DNA from: Erythrobacter sp. NAP1
GTDB lineage: Bacteria; Pseudomonadota; Alphaproteobacteria; Sphingomonadales; Sphingomonadaceae
Direction of reading: 5' to 3'
NCBI RefSeq assembly: GCF_000152865.1
Contig: NZ_CH672390.1
Coordinates: 248,001-312,000 of the forward strand
DNA: 64,000 nucleotides
Position 1 is the first letter of the stretch. Each line of letters starts with the position of its first letter. Below are positions 20,375 to 29,390 of this stretch, one piece after another. The notes beneath the pieces were generated by a model. It was given only the letters and a program-made list of their open reading frames with translations, was not told where the DNA came from and did not search any database. Made by a program: the position numbers and the translations under genes.

Positions 20375-22963
20375 TTAGTCGTGCTGGTGCTCGCCCGCTT
20401 CGTATTCGCCGCGCGGTGCATCGATCAGGCCGGAGAAGAAGATCGCGTTCATCAGCAGCTTCTCGGTCCCGGCATAGGTGCCGCGGAAAACCGGGTTGTC
20501 GGCCATCAGGATCACCGTCCCGCGCCGCATACGCTCCGCCACGACCGATGGCGTACCGCCGATTTCGTCGAGACGTCTGCGCGAGGCATAGCCTGAAAGC
20601 AGCGGGTCATTCTCGTACTGCACCGGAACCGCATAGGGGTTCCCCTCAGGCCGCATCAGCGTGAAAGTGACGTTGCGGTGGACTGGCAGTTCGCGGTTCG
20701 CATAGCCGAAGCCGAGCGGGTGGCTGGTGTCGATATCCGCTGCAAAGATCGAGCCGCCGATCACGTCCTGCGCATCGCGAACGGAAAGCTCGGAGAAGTT
20801 CAAACGCTCGGCCGTTTCCTCGCTGTCGCTTTCGTCCTTCTCCTCATCCTCGTCCTTTTCGCGGCCAAGGATCGCACCCTGCGCCCACAATGCCGCGCTG
20901 CGCGTTGCGATCAGCGTGCCGCCGTCCTCGATCCAGCCCTTGACCTCTTCGGTCACGCCTTCGCTCAGAGCAGCATTGCCGCCGACCAGCACGAGGTGGG
21001 TGTAATCGCTCCAGGGAAGCGAGCCGAGATCGTCTTTCTTCACCAGCGTCACCGGCATGCGGTGATTATGGTCAAGCGTCCACCAGACCTCACCATAATC
21101 GTAGCGCGACAGACCGCCATCATAGGCGAGCACTACGCGCGGATTTTCGAGCGAGCGGAACACGCCGGTCGCGCCAAGGTCGCGGCCCGTGTCGGGCGTC
21201 GAACCGGAGGACACGGCGTAGACCGGCACGCCATCTTCAGCGGCAATGGTCTGCATGACCGCGTGAATGTCTGCTGCCGAGCTTTCCTGCCGCGCGAGTG
21301 GCACGAAGATCGAACCGCGTCCGAACTGAATGTTACCCGCGGTGGTCGGGAACATCGCTTCTTCCATCGCGGCGCGGGCCATGATGTCCTTTGACAGGAT
21401 GCGGTTGAGCGCGCGCGGCGCGTAGGTGTGCGACCAGTCGAAGACATAGCCATAGCGCGCCCGCTCAGGTGCAGGGGCGCTCTGGAACGCGCCATCCGCG
21501 CGTGCTCCCCCATTGCCGCTGCCAATGCGCGCATATTCGAGGTCGTAGGCGAGCGGGAGGGTCCAGCCCGAAACATCGTAGAAGATGTTCTCTTCAAACT
21601 CGGTGATGCGTTCGAAGATGCCGCGGATCATGCGGTTGTTGGTCTGCGCATCGGGCACGAAGTAGCTGGTCGAGGCGCGGAATGTGCGCCCGCCTGCGGT
21701 GACGTCCGATCCGAGGCGGGTCACGCGAATGTCGTGCATATTGAGAAGGCGCACAAAGCGCGCAGCTCGCTCAGGATCGCCCTCGGCGGTGAAGACCCAG
21801 CCGCCAGCGCCGCCGTTGCGGGCGTTCTGGGCGAAGAAGTCACGCTGGTAAGCGGTGATTTCGTTGCGCAGGTCGAGCGAGCCCTGGATTGAGGTCAGCG
21901 CCGTACGGAAATGGGTGCGGGCATTGTCTGCTGTGGTGACGAGGCCTCGCTCGGTCTGGATCGCGCCGCCGCGCGCCGCGCCCGCTTCGAACAAGATGCC
22001 AAGCGCGCCGTTGATCTGCGGGTAGGTAGAACCCTTGCCGATGTAGAAATTGTCGAAGCCTTCCTCACTCGAATAGAGCCGCGCTTCGCTGTCCATCCAT
22101 GCGGCATGGCGCTGCGCGATCTGCTTGGTGAGGTCACGCGCGCGCACCGGGATGAGCGGATTGCGACGCAGCTCTTCGCCGGGGTGGAAGTAGTATGGCG
22201 AGGCAGAGCCCATCTCGTGATAGTCGACAGAGACCATCGGTTTCCACTTGTGCCATTCGCGGATCCACGCCTGGCTTTCGGGCTGCGTCAGCAGCAGCCA
22301 TTGGCGGTTAAGGTCGAAGCCGTAATGGTTGGTGCGCGCATCGACCCACAAATTGTGCGCAGCATCGTTCGGGTCGGTGTTGTCGGCATAGGACCAGAAC
22401 TTTTCGACATGATCGACGCGGCGCGAATGCCCGTCGGGGTTGAAGGCGACGGTGAGCACGATCACCGCATTGCTAAGCTGCGCTTCGATCTGCGGGCCTT
22501 GCGCTGCTGCAAGGTGATAAAGCGTCGGGATCGAGCCGACCATGCCGGTCGTCTCTGCCCCGTGAACGCCCCAATTGATCCACAGCACCATCGGCGCTGC
22601 ATCGGCCGACGCATTGCCCTGCGCGCGGGCCAAGTGGGTCTGGCGAATGCTCTCGATATTCGCGTGGTTCTGCGGGCTGGTGACGGTGAAGGTCAGGATC
22701 GGGCGGCGTTCGTGCGAGTAGCCGATCGTCTCTACCGTGATCCTGTCCGAGCGGGCGGCTAGGTCGCGCAGATAGGCGACAAGGTCTGCGTAGCGCACCG
22801 GACGCTCGCCAATTTCGTAGCCTGCGCTGTCCTCGAAAGACGGGATGCTCTCGTCATAGGTGACGCCTGCAACCTGGAAGAATTCGACCGGCTCGGCAGC
22901 GACAGGAGCCGCTGCGAATGGAATCGAAAAAGCGGCAAGGGCGGCGAGAGCGCGGCGCAGCAT
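20375..22963 (-). CDS. Exported M14 family zinc carboxypeptidase with C-terminal glutaminase-like domain
   Basis: An 862-residue exported metallocarboxypeptidase. The start follows GAGGATTGCCC and a signal peptide of about 22 residues. The M14 catalytic domain spans roughly 55-380. Zinc ligands are H134 and E137 (HGAETTG) and H249 (VDYHEMGS); substrate-binding NPDG and FDLNRQW are present, and E326 in LFEAG is the likely general base. The C-terminal third contains a segment like type 1 glutamine amidotransferases (LVLVGGNAALSEGVTEEV, then GWIEDGGTLIATRS), which occurs in a subset of large M14 proteins and may be structural. An acidic Asp/Glu-rich loop (EKDEDEEKDESDSEE) lies in this half. Confidence 0.92.
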   Translation of the reverse strand: MLRRALAALAAFSIPFAAAPVAAEPVEFFQVAGVTYDESIPSFEDSAGYEIGERPVRYADLVAYLRDLAARSDRITVETIGYSHERRPILTFTVTSPQNHANIESIRQTHLARAQGNASADAAPMVLWINWGVHGAETTGMVGSIPTLYHLAAAQGPQIEAQLSNAVIVLTVAFNPDGHSRRVDHVEKFWSYADNTDPNDAAHNLWVDARTNHYGFDLNRQWLLLTQPESQAWIREWHKWKPMVSVDYHEMGSASPYYFHPGEELRRNPLIPVRARDLTKQIAQRHAAWMDSEARLYSSEEGFDNFYIGKGSTYPQINGALGILFEAGAARGGAIQTERGLVTTADNARTHFRTALTSIQGSLDLRNEITAYQRDFFAQNARNGGAGGWVFTAEGDPERAARFVRLLNMHDIRVTRLGSDVTAGGRTFRASTSYFVPDAQTNNRMIRGIFERITEFEENIFYDVSGWTLPLAYDLEYARIGSGNGGARADGAFQSAPAPERARYGYVFDWSHTYAPRALNRILSKDIMARAAMEEAMFPTTAGNIQFGRGSIFVPLARQESSAADIHAVMQTIAAEDGVPVYAVSSGSTPDTGRDLGATGVFRSLENPRVVLAYDGGLSRYDYGEVWWTLDHNHRMPVTLVKKDDLGSLPWSDYTHLVLVGGNAALSEGVTEEVKGWIEDGGTLIATRSAALWAQGAILGREKDEDEEKDESDSEETAERLNFSELSVRDAQDVIGGSIFAADIDTSHPLGFGYANRELPVHRNVTFTLMRPEGNPYAVPVQYENDPLLSGYASRRRLDEIGGTPSVVAERMRRGTVILMADNPVFRGTYAGTEKLLMNAIFFSGLIDAPRGEYEAGEHQHD

Positions 22964-23126
22964 GGGCAATCCTCGTAGACGTGACTGTTTGAACCAGCGC
23001 CTTGGACAAGGCGCCATTTGTGCCTCTCGCTAGCCCATGCGCCGCGCAAGTCAAATTTCGATCGAAATGGCCGCTTGATGCGAGCCGCATGCCCGCTATG
23101 GTTTTGCACAAAGGGGAGAACAATTT

Positions 23127-25541
23127 ATGCGCTCATCGTTTATCGCAACCACCGGACTTGCTTTGGTTTTTGGCCTCGGAGCCACCGTGCCCGCTGCGGC
23201 GCAGGACGGCTACCAGACCCCGCCGCCGGAGGTGACCGATATCGTCACCCGCGCTCCTGCACCGCGCGTCTCGATCTCGCCTGATAATGACCTCATCCTG
23301 CTGATGGAGCGCGAGGCCCTGCCGCCGGTTGCCGACCTTGCGCGACCCATGGAAAAGCTCGCCGGGATCCGCCTCGATGCGAGCATCAATGACCGCTACG
23401 GCACGCGCGCCTTTGTCGGCTTGTCGCTTCAGGACATCGCCACCGGCGAGGTGCGGGCCATCGACCTGCCGGCCAATGCGGACATCTCGGACGTGGCGTG
23501 GTCCACCGATGGGTCGAAGATCGTCTTCACCAACACGCGCGCTGACGCGATGGATGTTCACGTCCTCAACACCGCCAGCGGCGCGGTTGCTACATTGATG
23601 ACCGGCGGAGTGAACCCGGTGTTCCAGAGCCCCAGCTGGCTGCCCGGCGGTTCGCTTCTCACGCTCGCCATTCCGTCCGATCGCGGCGCAAAGCCGATAG
23701 AATCGCTTACGCCCCAAGGCCCGGCGATCCAGGACGCATCGGGCGGGCAGGAAGCGCAAACCCGTACTTTTCAGAACCTGCTCGAAAACCCGCATGACGA
23801 GGCGATGTTCAAATGGCTCGCCACCAGCCAGCCGGTGATCATGGACGCCGATGGCTCAAACAAGCGCATGGTCGGCGAACCGCGCATCTACACCAGCGTC
23901 AGCGCTTCGCCCGATGGGCAATACCTGCTGATGGAATGGATCAACGAGCCGTTCTCCTACCAGGTGCCGTGGTATCGTTTCCCGCGGACGAGCGCGATCT
24001 ACACGATGGACGGCGACCTCGTCTCTACCATCGTCGAACAGCCGCTTGCCGATGCACTGCCGGTGCAGGGCGTCGTTACCGGAAGGCGCAACATTCAGTG
24101 GCATCCGGGCGAAGACGCGATGCTGATGTGGGTCGAGGCGCAGGACGGCGGCGACCCGCGCACCGAAAGCGACAATCGCGATAACGTGCTCGCCTTCGAG
24201 GCGCCATTCACGGGCGAGGGCCGTGTGCTCGCACGGCTCGAAGACCGCGCATCGGGCGCGATGGGGATCGAGGGCACCGACGATCTCATCGTCTATGAAT
24301 ATGACCGTGACACGCGCGAGCTTCGCCAGACGCTGGTCGATGTGCGCGATGGCGATGCGTCGCGTGAGCTCGGCCTCCGCAATGTGCAGGATGCCTACAA
24401 CGATCCCGGCAGCCCGCTGATGACGACCAACGAATACGGCAAATATGTCGCGCGCAATGTCGACGGAAAGCTGCTGCTGACCGGATCGGGCGCAACGCCC
24501 GAGGGCCTGCGTCCCTTCCTGCGCCGCTTCGATCTGGCCTCGCTCGAGACCGAAGAGGTCTGGCGCAATTCTGGCGAGCAGCTTGAATCGGTGATCGACG
24601 TCGTGACCGAGGATGGCAGCGAGTTCATCACATTCTACGAAAGCCCGACCAATCCGGGCAATGTGAAGCTTTACTCCGATGGCGGAGAGCGCTTCCTCAC
24701 GAACTTCCCCGACCCGCACCCCGAACTGACCGGTATCAAGCGTGAGCTTGTGACATACACCCGCGAGGATGGGGTGGAGCTGACCGCAACGCTCTATCTC
24801 CCGCCCGAATACAAGGAGGGCGAGAAGGTGCCGGTGGTCGTGTGGGCCTACCCTCGCGAATTCAACAACGCGGCGACCGCAGGACAGAACCGCGATTCGC
24901 CGTACCGCTTCACCCGGATCGGCGGCTATTCGCACCTGTTCTTCCTGACGCAGGGATACGCCGTGCTCGACCGCGCTTCGATGCCGGTGGTCGGGTCGGA
25001 CCCGGAGACGGTCAACGACACCTTCATCGAACAGGTCGTCTCCAATGCGCAGGCAGCTGTCGATTTCACGGTTGAACGCGGCTTTGGCGACGGGGTGCGG
25101 CTGGGTGTCGGCGGGCACAGCTATGGCGCCTTCATGACCGCTCATCTCTTGGCGCGCAGCGACCTGTTCCGCGCAGGCATCGCGCGTTCGGGCGCGTACA
25201 ACCGCACACTCACCCCGTTCGGTTTTCAGGCAGAACGCCGCATCTTCTGGGACACGCCCGAGACCTACTACCGCCTCAGCCCCTTCATGGCGGCGAACAT
25301 GATCAACGAGCCGGTCCTGTTCATCCACGGCGACAATGACAGCAATTCAGGCACCTTCCCGCAGCAGTCGGAGCGCATGTTCGCAGCGGTGAAGGGCACG
25401 GGCGGCACCGCGCGCCTCGTCATGCTGCCGCATGAGGATCACGGTTATCGCGGCCGCGAATCCGTGCTGCACACGCTTCACGAGATGTTCGAATGGTTCG
25501 ACGCCCACGTGAAGAATGCGGAGGTCCAGGAGGGCGGCTAA
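23127..25541 (+). CDS. S9D family prolyl-oligopeptidase-type serine peptidase (glutamyl-endopeptidase-like)
   Basis: An 804-residue exported serine peptidase. The ATG follows AAAGGGGAGA, and a signal peptide ends PAAAQ near residue 26. An N-terminal beta-propeller (about 40-560) is followed by the alpha/beta hydrolase domain. The triad is visible: Ser665 in GGHSYGAF, Asp738 in IHGDNDSN, His772 in LPHEDHGYRG. The long match to the S9D pattern (RSGAYNRTLTPFGFQ, SGTFPQQSERMF) identifies it as glutamyl-endopeptidase-like rather than dipeptidyl peptidase IV. It is divergent from the M14 gene, sharing a 163-nt intergenic region, which suggests joint control of the peptidase island. Confidence 0.94.
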   Translation: MRSSFIATTGLALVFGLGATVPAAAQDGYQTPPPEVTDIVTRAPAPRVSISPDNDLILLMEREALPPVADLARPMEKLAGIRLDASINDRYGTRAFVGLSLQDIATGEVRAIDLPANADISDVAWSTDGSKIVFTNTRADAMDVHVLNTASGAVATLMTGGVNPVFQSPSWLPGGSLLTLAIPSDRGAKPIESLTPQGPAIQDASGGQEAQTRTFQNLLENPHDEAMFKWLATSQPVIMDADGSNKRMVGEPRIYTSVSASPDGQYLLMEWINEPFSYQVPWYRFPRTSAIYTMDGDLVSTIVEQPLADALPVQGVVTGRRNIQWHPGEDAMLMWVEAQDGGDPRTESDNRDNVLAFEAPFTGEGRVLARLEDRASGAMGIEGTDDLIVYEYDRDTRELRQTLVDVRDGDASRELGLRNVQDAYNDPGSPLMTTNEYGKYVARNVDGKLLLTGSGATPEGLRPFLRRFDLASLETEEVWRNSGEQLESVIDVVTEDGSEFITFYESPTNPGNVKLYSDGGERFLTNFPDPHPELTGIKRELVTYTREDGVELTATLYLPPEYKEGEKVPVVVWAYPREFNNAATAGQNRDSPYRFTRIGGYSHLFFLTQGYAVLDRASMPVVGSDPETVNDTFIEQVVSNAQAAVDFTVERGFGDGVRLGVGGHSYGAFMTAHLLARSDLFRAGIARSGAYNRTLTPFGFQAERRIFWDTPETYYRLSPFMAANMINEPVLFIHGDNDSNSGTFPQQSERMFAAVKGTGGTARLVMLPHEDHGYRGRESVLHTLHEMFEWFDAHVKNAEVQEGG

Positions 25542-25572
25542 GGCCTGATCGAATTGGAAAAGAGCAGGAGGC

Positions 25573-25648
25573 TGGTGCCGGTTAGAGGATTCGAACCCCT
25601 GGCCTGATGATTACAAATCAACTGCTCTACCAACTGAGCTAAACCGGC
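25573..25648 (-). tRNA. tRNA-Thr (anticodon TGT)
   Basis: On the minus strand the sequence folds as a full cloverleaf with acceptor GCCGGTT/AACCGGC, D-arm GCTC/GAGC, T-arm AGGGG-TTCGAAT-CCTCT, and an encoded CCA. The anticodon loop TTTGTAA gives TGT. The anticodon stem has a U-U mismatch at 28/42. Confidence 0.95.
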
Positions 25649-25814
25649 GTGCCTGCGGTGCGTTCTCGCAAAGAGAGCGCCCGCTAGCCGCAAAGCGCCC
25701 CTTCTGTCCAGATGGCAAAGCCACTTGCGCGCAAAGAGGGGGCGCATTTCGGTTTGCCGAAGACAGTTTGCACTTTGTCGAATGGCCAGCAAATGGCCTT
25801 GCATCCCGCCTGCT

Positions 25815-25828
25815 TAAGATACATCTTA
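25815..25828. promoter_or_regulatory. Palindromic operator upstream of the TM2 gene (PadR-type site)
   Basis: TAAGAT-AC-ATCTTA is a perfect 6-bp inverted repeat with 2-nt spacer, 20 nt before the TM2 start codon. The core AAGATACATCTT matches the AAGATATATCTT palindrome in front of the padR gene at 28684 except at one central base. I infer that the PadR-family regulator binds both. Confidence 0.6.
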
Positions 25829-25848
25829 GTGCCACAAGAAAGGGGCGA

Positions 25849-26268
25849 ATGGTGGACGACAATCTGCACAAACAGATGGTTTTTGAAGAGAACCGCAAGT
25901 CAACGGGGGTGGCTTACCTCCTATGGCTTTTCCTTGGCTGGTTCGGGGTTCACCGCTTCTACACGGGCAACACCAAGTCCGGTGCCATTCAGCTTGTCCT
26001 GACCCTGACAGGGATCGGTTTTCTGCTCGTCACGTTCTGGTGGTGGCTGTTCGATGCGCTGCTGGTGCCGGGCCTCGTGAACGAGCGCAATCGCAACACG
26101 ATCGACATGATCAACGCCTCGATGTCCTACCGCGAAGGCGAGCACGTCGAAGAGCCGCGCCGCGTCGAGAGTGAGGCTGATCGCAGGCGCGAGGCAATGC
26201 TCGAGGACCTGCGGCAAACCGGCTACCGCAAGGAACGCCGCAGCGACTACTCGCAGTTGTATCGTTGA
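25849..26268 (+). CDS. TM2 domain membrane protein
   Basis: A 139-residue inner-membrane protein. The start at 25849 is chosen for its AAGGGG ribosome site. The TM2 domain (about 20-75) has two hydrophobic helices around the family turn (LLWLFLGWFGVHRFYTGNT and LVLTLTGIGFLLVTFWWWLFD). The C-terminal ~50 residues are charged and probably cytoplasmic. The function of bacterial TM2 proteins is unclear. Its promoter region carries the palindrome shared with padR, so it is probably part of an envelope-related PadR regulon. Confidence 0.88.
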   Translation: MVDDNLHKQMVFEENRKSTGVAYLLWLFLGWFGVHRFYTGNTKSGAIQLVLTLTGIGFLLVTFWWWLFDALLVPGLVNERNRNTIDMINASMSYREGEHVEEPRRVESEADRRREAMLEDLRQTGYRKERRSDYSQLYR

Positions 26269-26273
26269 CTTTT

Positions 26274-26355
26274 CGCGCCCGCATCCGCGGGCGCGTCCTC
26301 GCTAGATGCGCAGCAAAGCTGCGCCCGCTGCAGGCGGGCGGTCGCCCTTGCGGTC
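26274..26355. repeat. 82-bp multi-hairpin dispersed repeat, copy 1
   Basis: Begins with a 9-bp perfect stem CGCGCCCGC/GCGGGCGCG (loop ATCC), then GCGCAGC-AAA-GCTGCGC and CGCCCGC/GCGGGCG hairpins, and ends GCGGTC. An equally long copy lies at 55338-55419. It sits between convergent genes and probably doubles as a bidirectional terminator. Confidence 0.8.
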
Positions 26356-26380
26356 GCTGACGCGACCGTTTCCTGAACTC

Positions 26381-27295
26381 TCACAACCCTCCGAAAGTCC
26401 AGCCTTCGGTCCAGGCGATTTCCGCTGTCAGGCAGCGTGGCTCCCATCGCTCGGGCTCGCTTGCGGTCTTGCGTAGCCATGCGGCGGTTAGCAGCGCATC
26501 GGAGGAATGGTCGTCAATCTCGCCGAACTTGTCGACCGGCGGACTGTCGAGCGCGCCGATGGCAGCGTTGAGGTCGGCATAGGTCAGCAGTTTGGTGCGC
26601 GTGCCGTTCCTTCCACCCAGCGCATCGGCGGCTTCGCGTGAGGCGAGGCCGGTATAGATCTCGACCAGCATCGAGCCGCCCTGTTTGAGCCGTTTTTCCG
26701 GGACCGGGTCCATCGGCCAAACTGGCAAAGACCCACGCAGTTTGTGCAGCATGCGCATGCCGGTTAGCGAGCTTTTGCCCACCTGCGCCGCACCCACCAG
26801 ATTGAAGTTTGAAACGGGGCGGCACTTCTGGCGCCATTGAGCGACTTCGGCTTCGCGCAACCGGCCCGTCTTGCTCGCCGCATCTGGTAGGTGGAAGCGG
26901 TCGCCCTCATCGCCCTTGCCGTGCCGGAAGTAGCGCCGAGCCTCAACGTGTTCGACAAAACTGTGCGCGCCAAGGTGTGGGTCGTCTTTGCAAATCTCGT
27001 CGATCAGCGCCCAGAGCTTCTTGGCGTGGCTGGGAGATCGATCCCAGCCGGGAAAGAACGCGCCGCAATCGTTGAAGGGGAGCGATATGCCGAGGTCGAT
27101 CCCGACAAGTGTATTGGCGGGCAACTCGTCGCGCAGCAGGTGAAAGACATCGACCCGCGACCAACCGCCAGAGGGTGGCTCCACCAGCACCGGAGGGCCA
27201 CCCGCCGCCTCGGCAATGGCGAGCGCTATGCCCTTGTGCCGCTCACCTTTGGCGCCCGACCAATCGACAGCAAGGAAGTGGTCCCAGTCCCTCAT
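26381..27295 (-). CDS. DUF429-like protein of RNase H-like fold, coupled to rarA
   Basis: A 304-residue cytoplasmic protein with no signal peptide or membrane segment. The N-terminal HFLAVDWSGA resembles the first strand and acidic residue of RNase H-like DUF429 proteins. A second candidate acidic strand is TLVGIDLGIS, and a late DDHSSDALLTAAWL matches the C-terminal D..DA.. motif of this fold. These give a plausible DDE/D-type acidic cluster, but the assignment is by motif only. Its ATG overlaps the rarA stop (ATGA), so it is translated with this replication-stress ATPase. A nuclease or nucleic-acid role is inferred. Confidence 0.75.
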   Translation of the reverse strand: MRDWDHFLAVDWSGAKGERHKGIALAIAEAAGGPPVLVEPPSGGWSRVDVFHLLRDELPANTLVGIDLGISLPFNDCGAFFPGWDRSPSHAKKLWALIDEICKDDPHLGAHSFVEHVEARRYFRHGKGDEGDRFHLPDAASKTGRLREAEVAQWRQKCRPVSNFNLVGAAQVGKSSLTGMRMLHKLRGSLPVWPMDPVPEKRLKQGGSMLVEIYTGLASREAADALGGRNGTRTKLLTYADLNAAIGALDSPPVDKFGEIDDHSSDALLTAAWLRKTASEPERWEPRCLTAEIAWTEGWTFGGL

Positions 27296-28611
27296 GATTG
27301 GCGCTCGCTGCGCAGCTTGTCCCAATATGCGATCCGCTCACGAACCTTGCGCTCGAACCCGCGCTCAACCGGCTCGTAGAAGGTCTGCGGCTCCATTTCC
27401 TCTGGCCAATAATTGTCGCCCGAAAAGCCTTCGTCGGTGTTGTGGTCGTAGGCGTAGCCTTCGCCGTACCCGATATCCTTCATCAGCTTGGTCGGCGCGT
27501 TGAGGATGTTGGCCGGCGGCATCAGCGAACCTGTCTCCTTCGCGGCGCGGAAGGCGGATTTTTGCGCGGCATAGGCAGCGTTCGATTTGGGCGCGGTGGC
27601 GCAATAGAGGCAGGCCTGCACAATCGCGAGTTCACCTTCGGGGCTGCCCAGGAACTGGAAGGCGTCCTTTGCCGCAAGACACTGAGTGAGCGCCTGCGGG
27701 TCGGCAAGGCCGATGTCTTCCGATGCAAAGCGCACGAGGCGCCGCAGTACGTAGAGTGGCTCTTCGCCTGCGGTCAGCATCCGCGCGAGGTAATAGAGCG
27801 ACGCCTGCGGATCAGAGCCGCGCAAGGATTTGTGAAGGGCGCTGATGAGGTTGTAATGCCCGTCGCGATCCTTGTCATAGACCGCAACGCGCCGCTGCAG
27901 GAATGCGCCGAGAGCCGCCGGATCGAGCGGCGCGTCAAGTTTCGCATTGTAGAGCGTCTCGGCCTGTCCAAGCAGGAAGCGCCCGTCGCCATCGGCGCTC
28001 GCAATCAGGGCTGCGCGCGCGTCCTCGGTAAGGGGGAGGGGGCCTTCGAGTTGCTCGGCGCGCGAGAGCAGTTTTTCCAGCGCTTCATGGCTTAGCCGTT
28101 CGAGGATCAGCACCTGTGCCCGGCTCAGCAGTGCAGCGTTGAGGGCAAAGCTTGGGTTCTCGGTCGTCGCGCCGACCAGCGTGACCGTCCCGCGTTCGAC
28201 AAAAGGAAGGAAACCGTCCTGTTGCGCGCGGTTGAAGCGGTGGATTTCGTCCACAAACAGCAGCGTGGTCTTGCCCGCATCGGCCATCTTGTCGGCTTCG
28301 GCAAAGGCCTTTTTCAGGTCAGCCACGCCCGAAAAGACGGCGCTGATCGAGACGAAACGCATGCCCACCGCATCTGCGAGCAAGCGCGCTATGCTGGTCT
28401 TGCCCGTGCCCGGCGGGCCCCAAAGCACCATGCTGGCAAGGCGGCCTGCCGCTACCATCCGCCCAATTGCGCCCTCCGGGCCTGTCAGGTGCTCCTGCCC
28501 GATAACCTCATCAAGCGAGCGCGGGCGCAGGCGGTCGGCGAGCGGGGCATCAGCGCGCGGTTCGTCCGCAGCGCGGGCGGGCGGGGGATCATCTGCAAAC
28601 AAATCGGCCAT
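27292..28611 (-). CDS. rarA: Replication-associated recombination protein A (AAA+ ATPase)
   Basis: A 439-residue AAA+ ATPase of the RarA/MgsA/WRNIP1 family that acts at stalled replication forks. Walker A is GPPGTGKTS, Walker B LLFVDEIHRF, sensor 1 GATTENPSF, and the C-terminal tetramerisation domain includes RMLTAGEEPLYVLRRLVRFASEDIGLADP. I start at the ATG giving MADLFADD, where family members commonly begin; a GTG 21 nt upstream is possible and neither has a good ribosome site. The downstream DUF429-like gene overlaps its stop. Confidence 0.95.
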   Translation of the reverse strand: MADLFADDPPPARAADEPRADAPLADRLRPRSLDEVIGQEHLTGPEGAIGRMVAAGRLASMVLWGPPGTGKTSIARLLADAVGMRFVSISAVFSGVADLKKAFAEADKMADAGKTTLLFVDEIHRFNRAQQDGFLPFVERGTVTLVGATTENPSFALNAALLSRAQVLILERLSHEALEKLLSRAEQLEGPLPLTEDARAALIASADGDGRFLLGQAETLYNAKLDAPLDPAALGAFLQRRVAVYDKDRDGHYNLISALHKSLRGSDPQASLYYLARMLTAGEEPLYVLRRLVRFASEDIGLADPQALTQCLAAKDAFQFLGSPEGELAIVQACLYCATAPKSNAAYAAQKSAFRAAKETGSLMPPANILNAPTKLMKDIGYGEGYAYDHNTDEGFSGDNYWPEEMEPQTFYEPVERGFERKVRERIAYWDKLRSERQS

Positions 28612-28683
28612 TCGTGGATCGAGATAAGCCACTCGTCGGAAAAAGCCATATCGCGCGACCAGACCCCTTGAAGAGATAGGTCA

Positions 28684-28695
28684 AAGATATATCTT
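28684..28695. promoter_or_regulatory. Palindromic operator upstream of padR
   Basis: AAGATATATCTT is a perfect 12-bp palindrome 31 nt before the padR start, in the divergent space with rarA. It matches the site at 25816-25827 with one central difference. Autoregulation through such sites is common for PadR-family proteins. Confidence 0.6.
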
Positions 28696-28726
28696 GAGCG
28701 TCATAAGAACTATCAGGAGAATTACG

Positions 28727-29380
28727 ATGACCAGAAGGTATGGACGCGGCGGCTGGAACCAGTTGGGCCCGATGCTCGCCATGATGGCGGCGCAGGCCGC
28801 GAATGAGTGGGATTCCAGCAGCGAGCGTGATGAGCGCCGTTCGCGCCGCTCTCGCACCTGGCACGACGGAGCTAAAACTCGCAAGCGCCGCGGTCGTATG
28901 TTCGGCACTGGCGAACTTCGCCTCGCGCTGCTTGCCCTCATCAATAACGAGCCGCGCCACGGCTACGAACTGATCCGCGCGATCGAGGATATGACCGGCG
29001 GCAGCTATGCCCCGTCACCGGGCGCCGTCTATCCGACGCTCCAGATGCTTGAGGAAGAAGGCCTGATCAAACCGGCAAAGGTCAAGGCTGCTTCGGATGA
29101 CGACGAGGCCAGCAGCAAGAAGCCGTTCAAGGTGACCAAAGCCGGCAAGTCCGAACTCGCCGACCGCGAAGACGAGGTCGACGAGCTGATGGGCCGCTTG
29201 GGCGAGCACGGTGCCCGCGCCGAGAAGGTCAAGGCCAAGTCGCCCGACCTGTGGCGTGCAATGGGCAACCTAGCGACCGTACTCAAGAATCGTGCACGCG
29301 CCGGAAAGCTCGATCAGAAGGCGATCGACGAGATCGTCGACATCATCGACGAAGTCGCCAAGCGCATCGAGCGCCTCTGA
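28727..29380 (+). CDS. PadR family transcriptional regulator
   Basis: A 217-residue regulator. The ATG follows AGGAGA. A glycine- and Arg-rich N-terminal extension (about 1-55) precedes the PadR winged helix (about 60-150; the pattern LRLALLALINNEPRHGYEL then SPGAVYPTLQMLEEEGLI is diagnostic). A helical C-terminal dimerisation region follows. An acidic insert (ASDDDEASSKKP) sits in the wing. Family members repress promoters, often their own and those of membrane or stress genes. The palindrome upstream and the similar one before the TM2 gene support both autoregulation and a TM2 target. Confidence 0.93.
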   Translation: MTRRYGRGGWNQLGPMLAMMAAQAANEWDSSSERDERRSRRSRTWHDGAKTRKRRGRMFGTGELRLALLALINNEPRHGYELIRAIEDMTGGSYAPSPGAVYPTLQMLEEEGLIKPAKVKAASDDDEASSKKPFKVTKAGKSELADREDEVDELMGRLGEHGARAEKVKAKSPDLWRAMGNLATVLKNRARAGKLDQKAIDEIVDIIDEVAKRIERL

Positions 29381-29390
29381 GATTTTACCA

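Noticed and set aside
23856-25328. 490-codon minus-strand frame opposite the S9D peptidase
   Set aside because: The plus-strand gene has a signal peptide, ribosome site and full catalytic triad. The opposite frame has no domain and reflects high-GC codon bias. The same applies to 13137-14306 and 14942-15958.
25573-25850. Integration site at tRNA-Thr
   Set aside because: No integrase, no direct repeat of the tRNA 3' end and no change in gene character beside it; the same holds for tRNA-Val at 48167.
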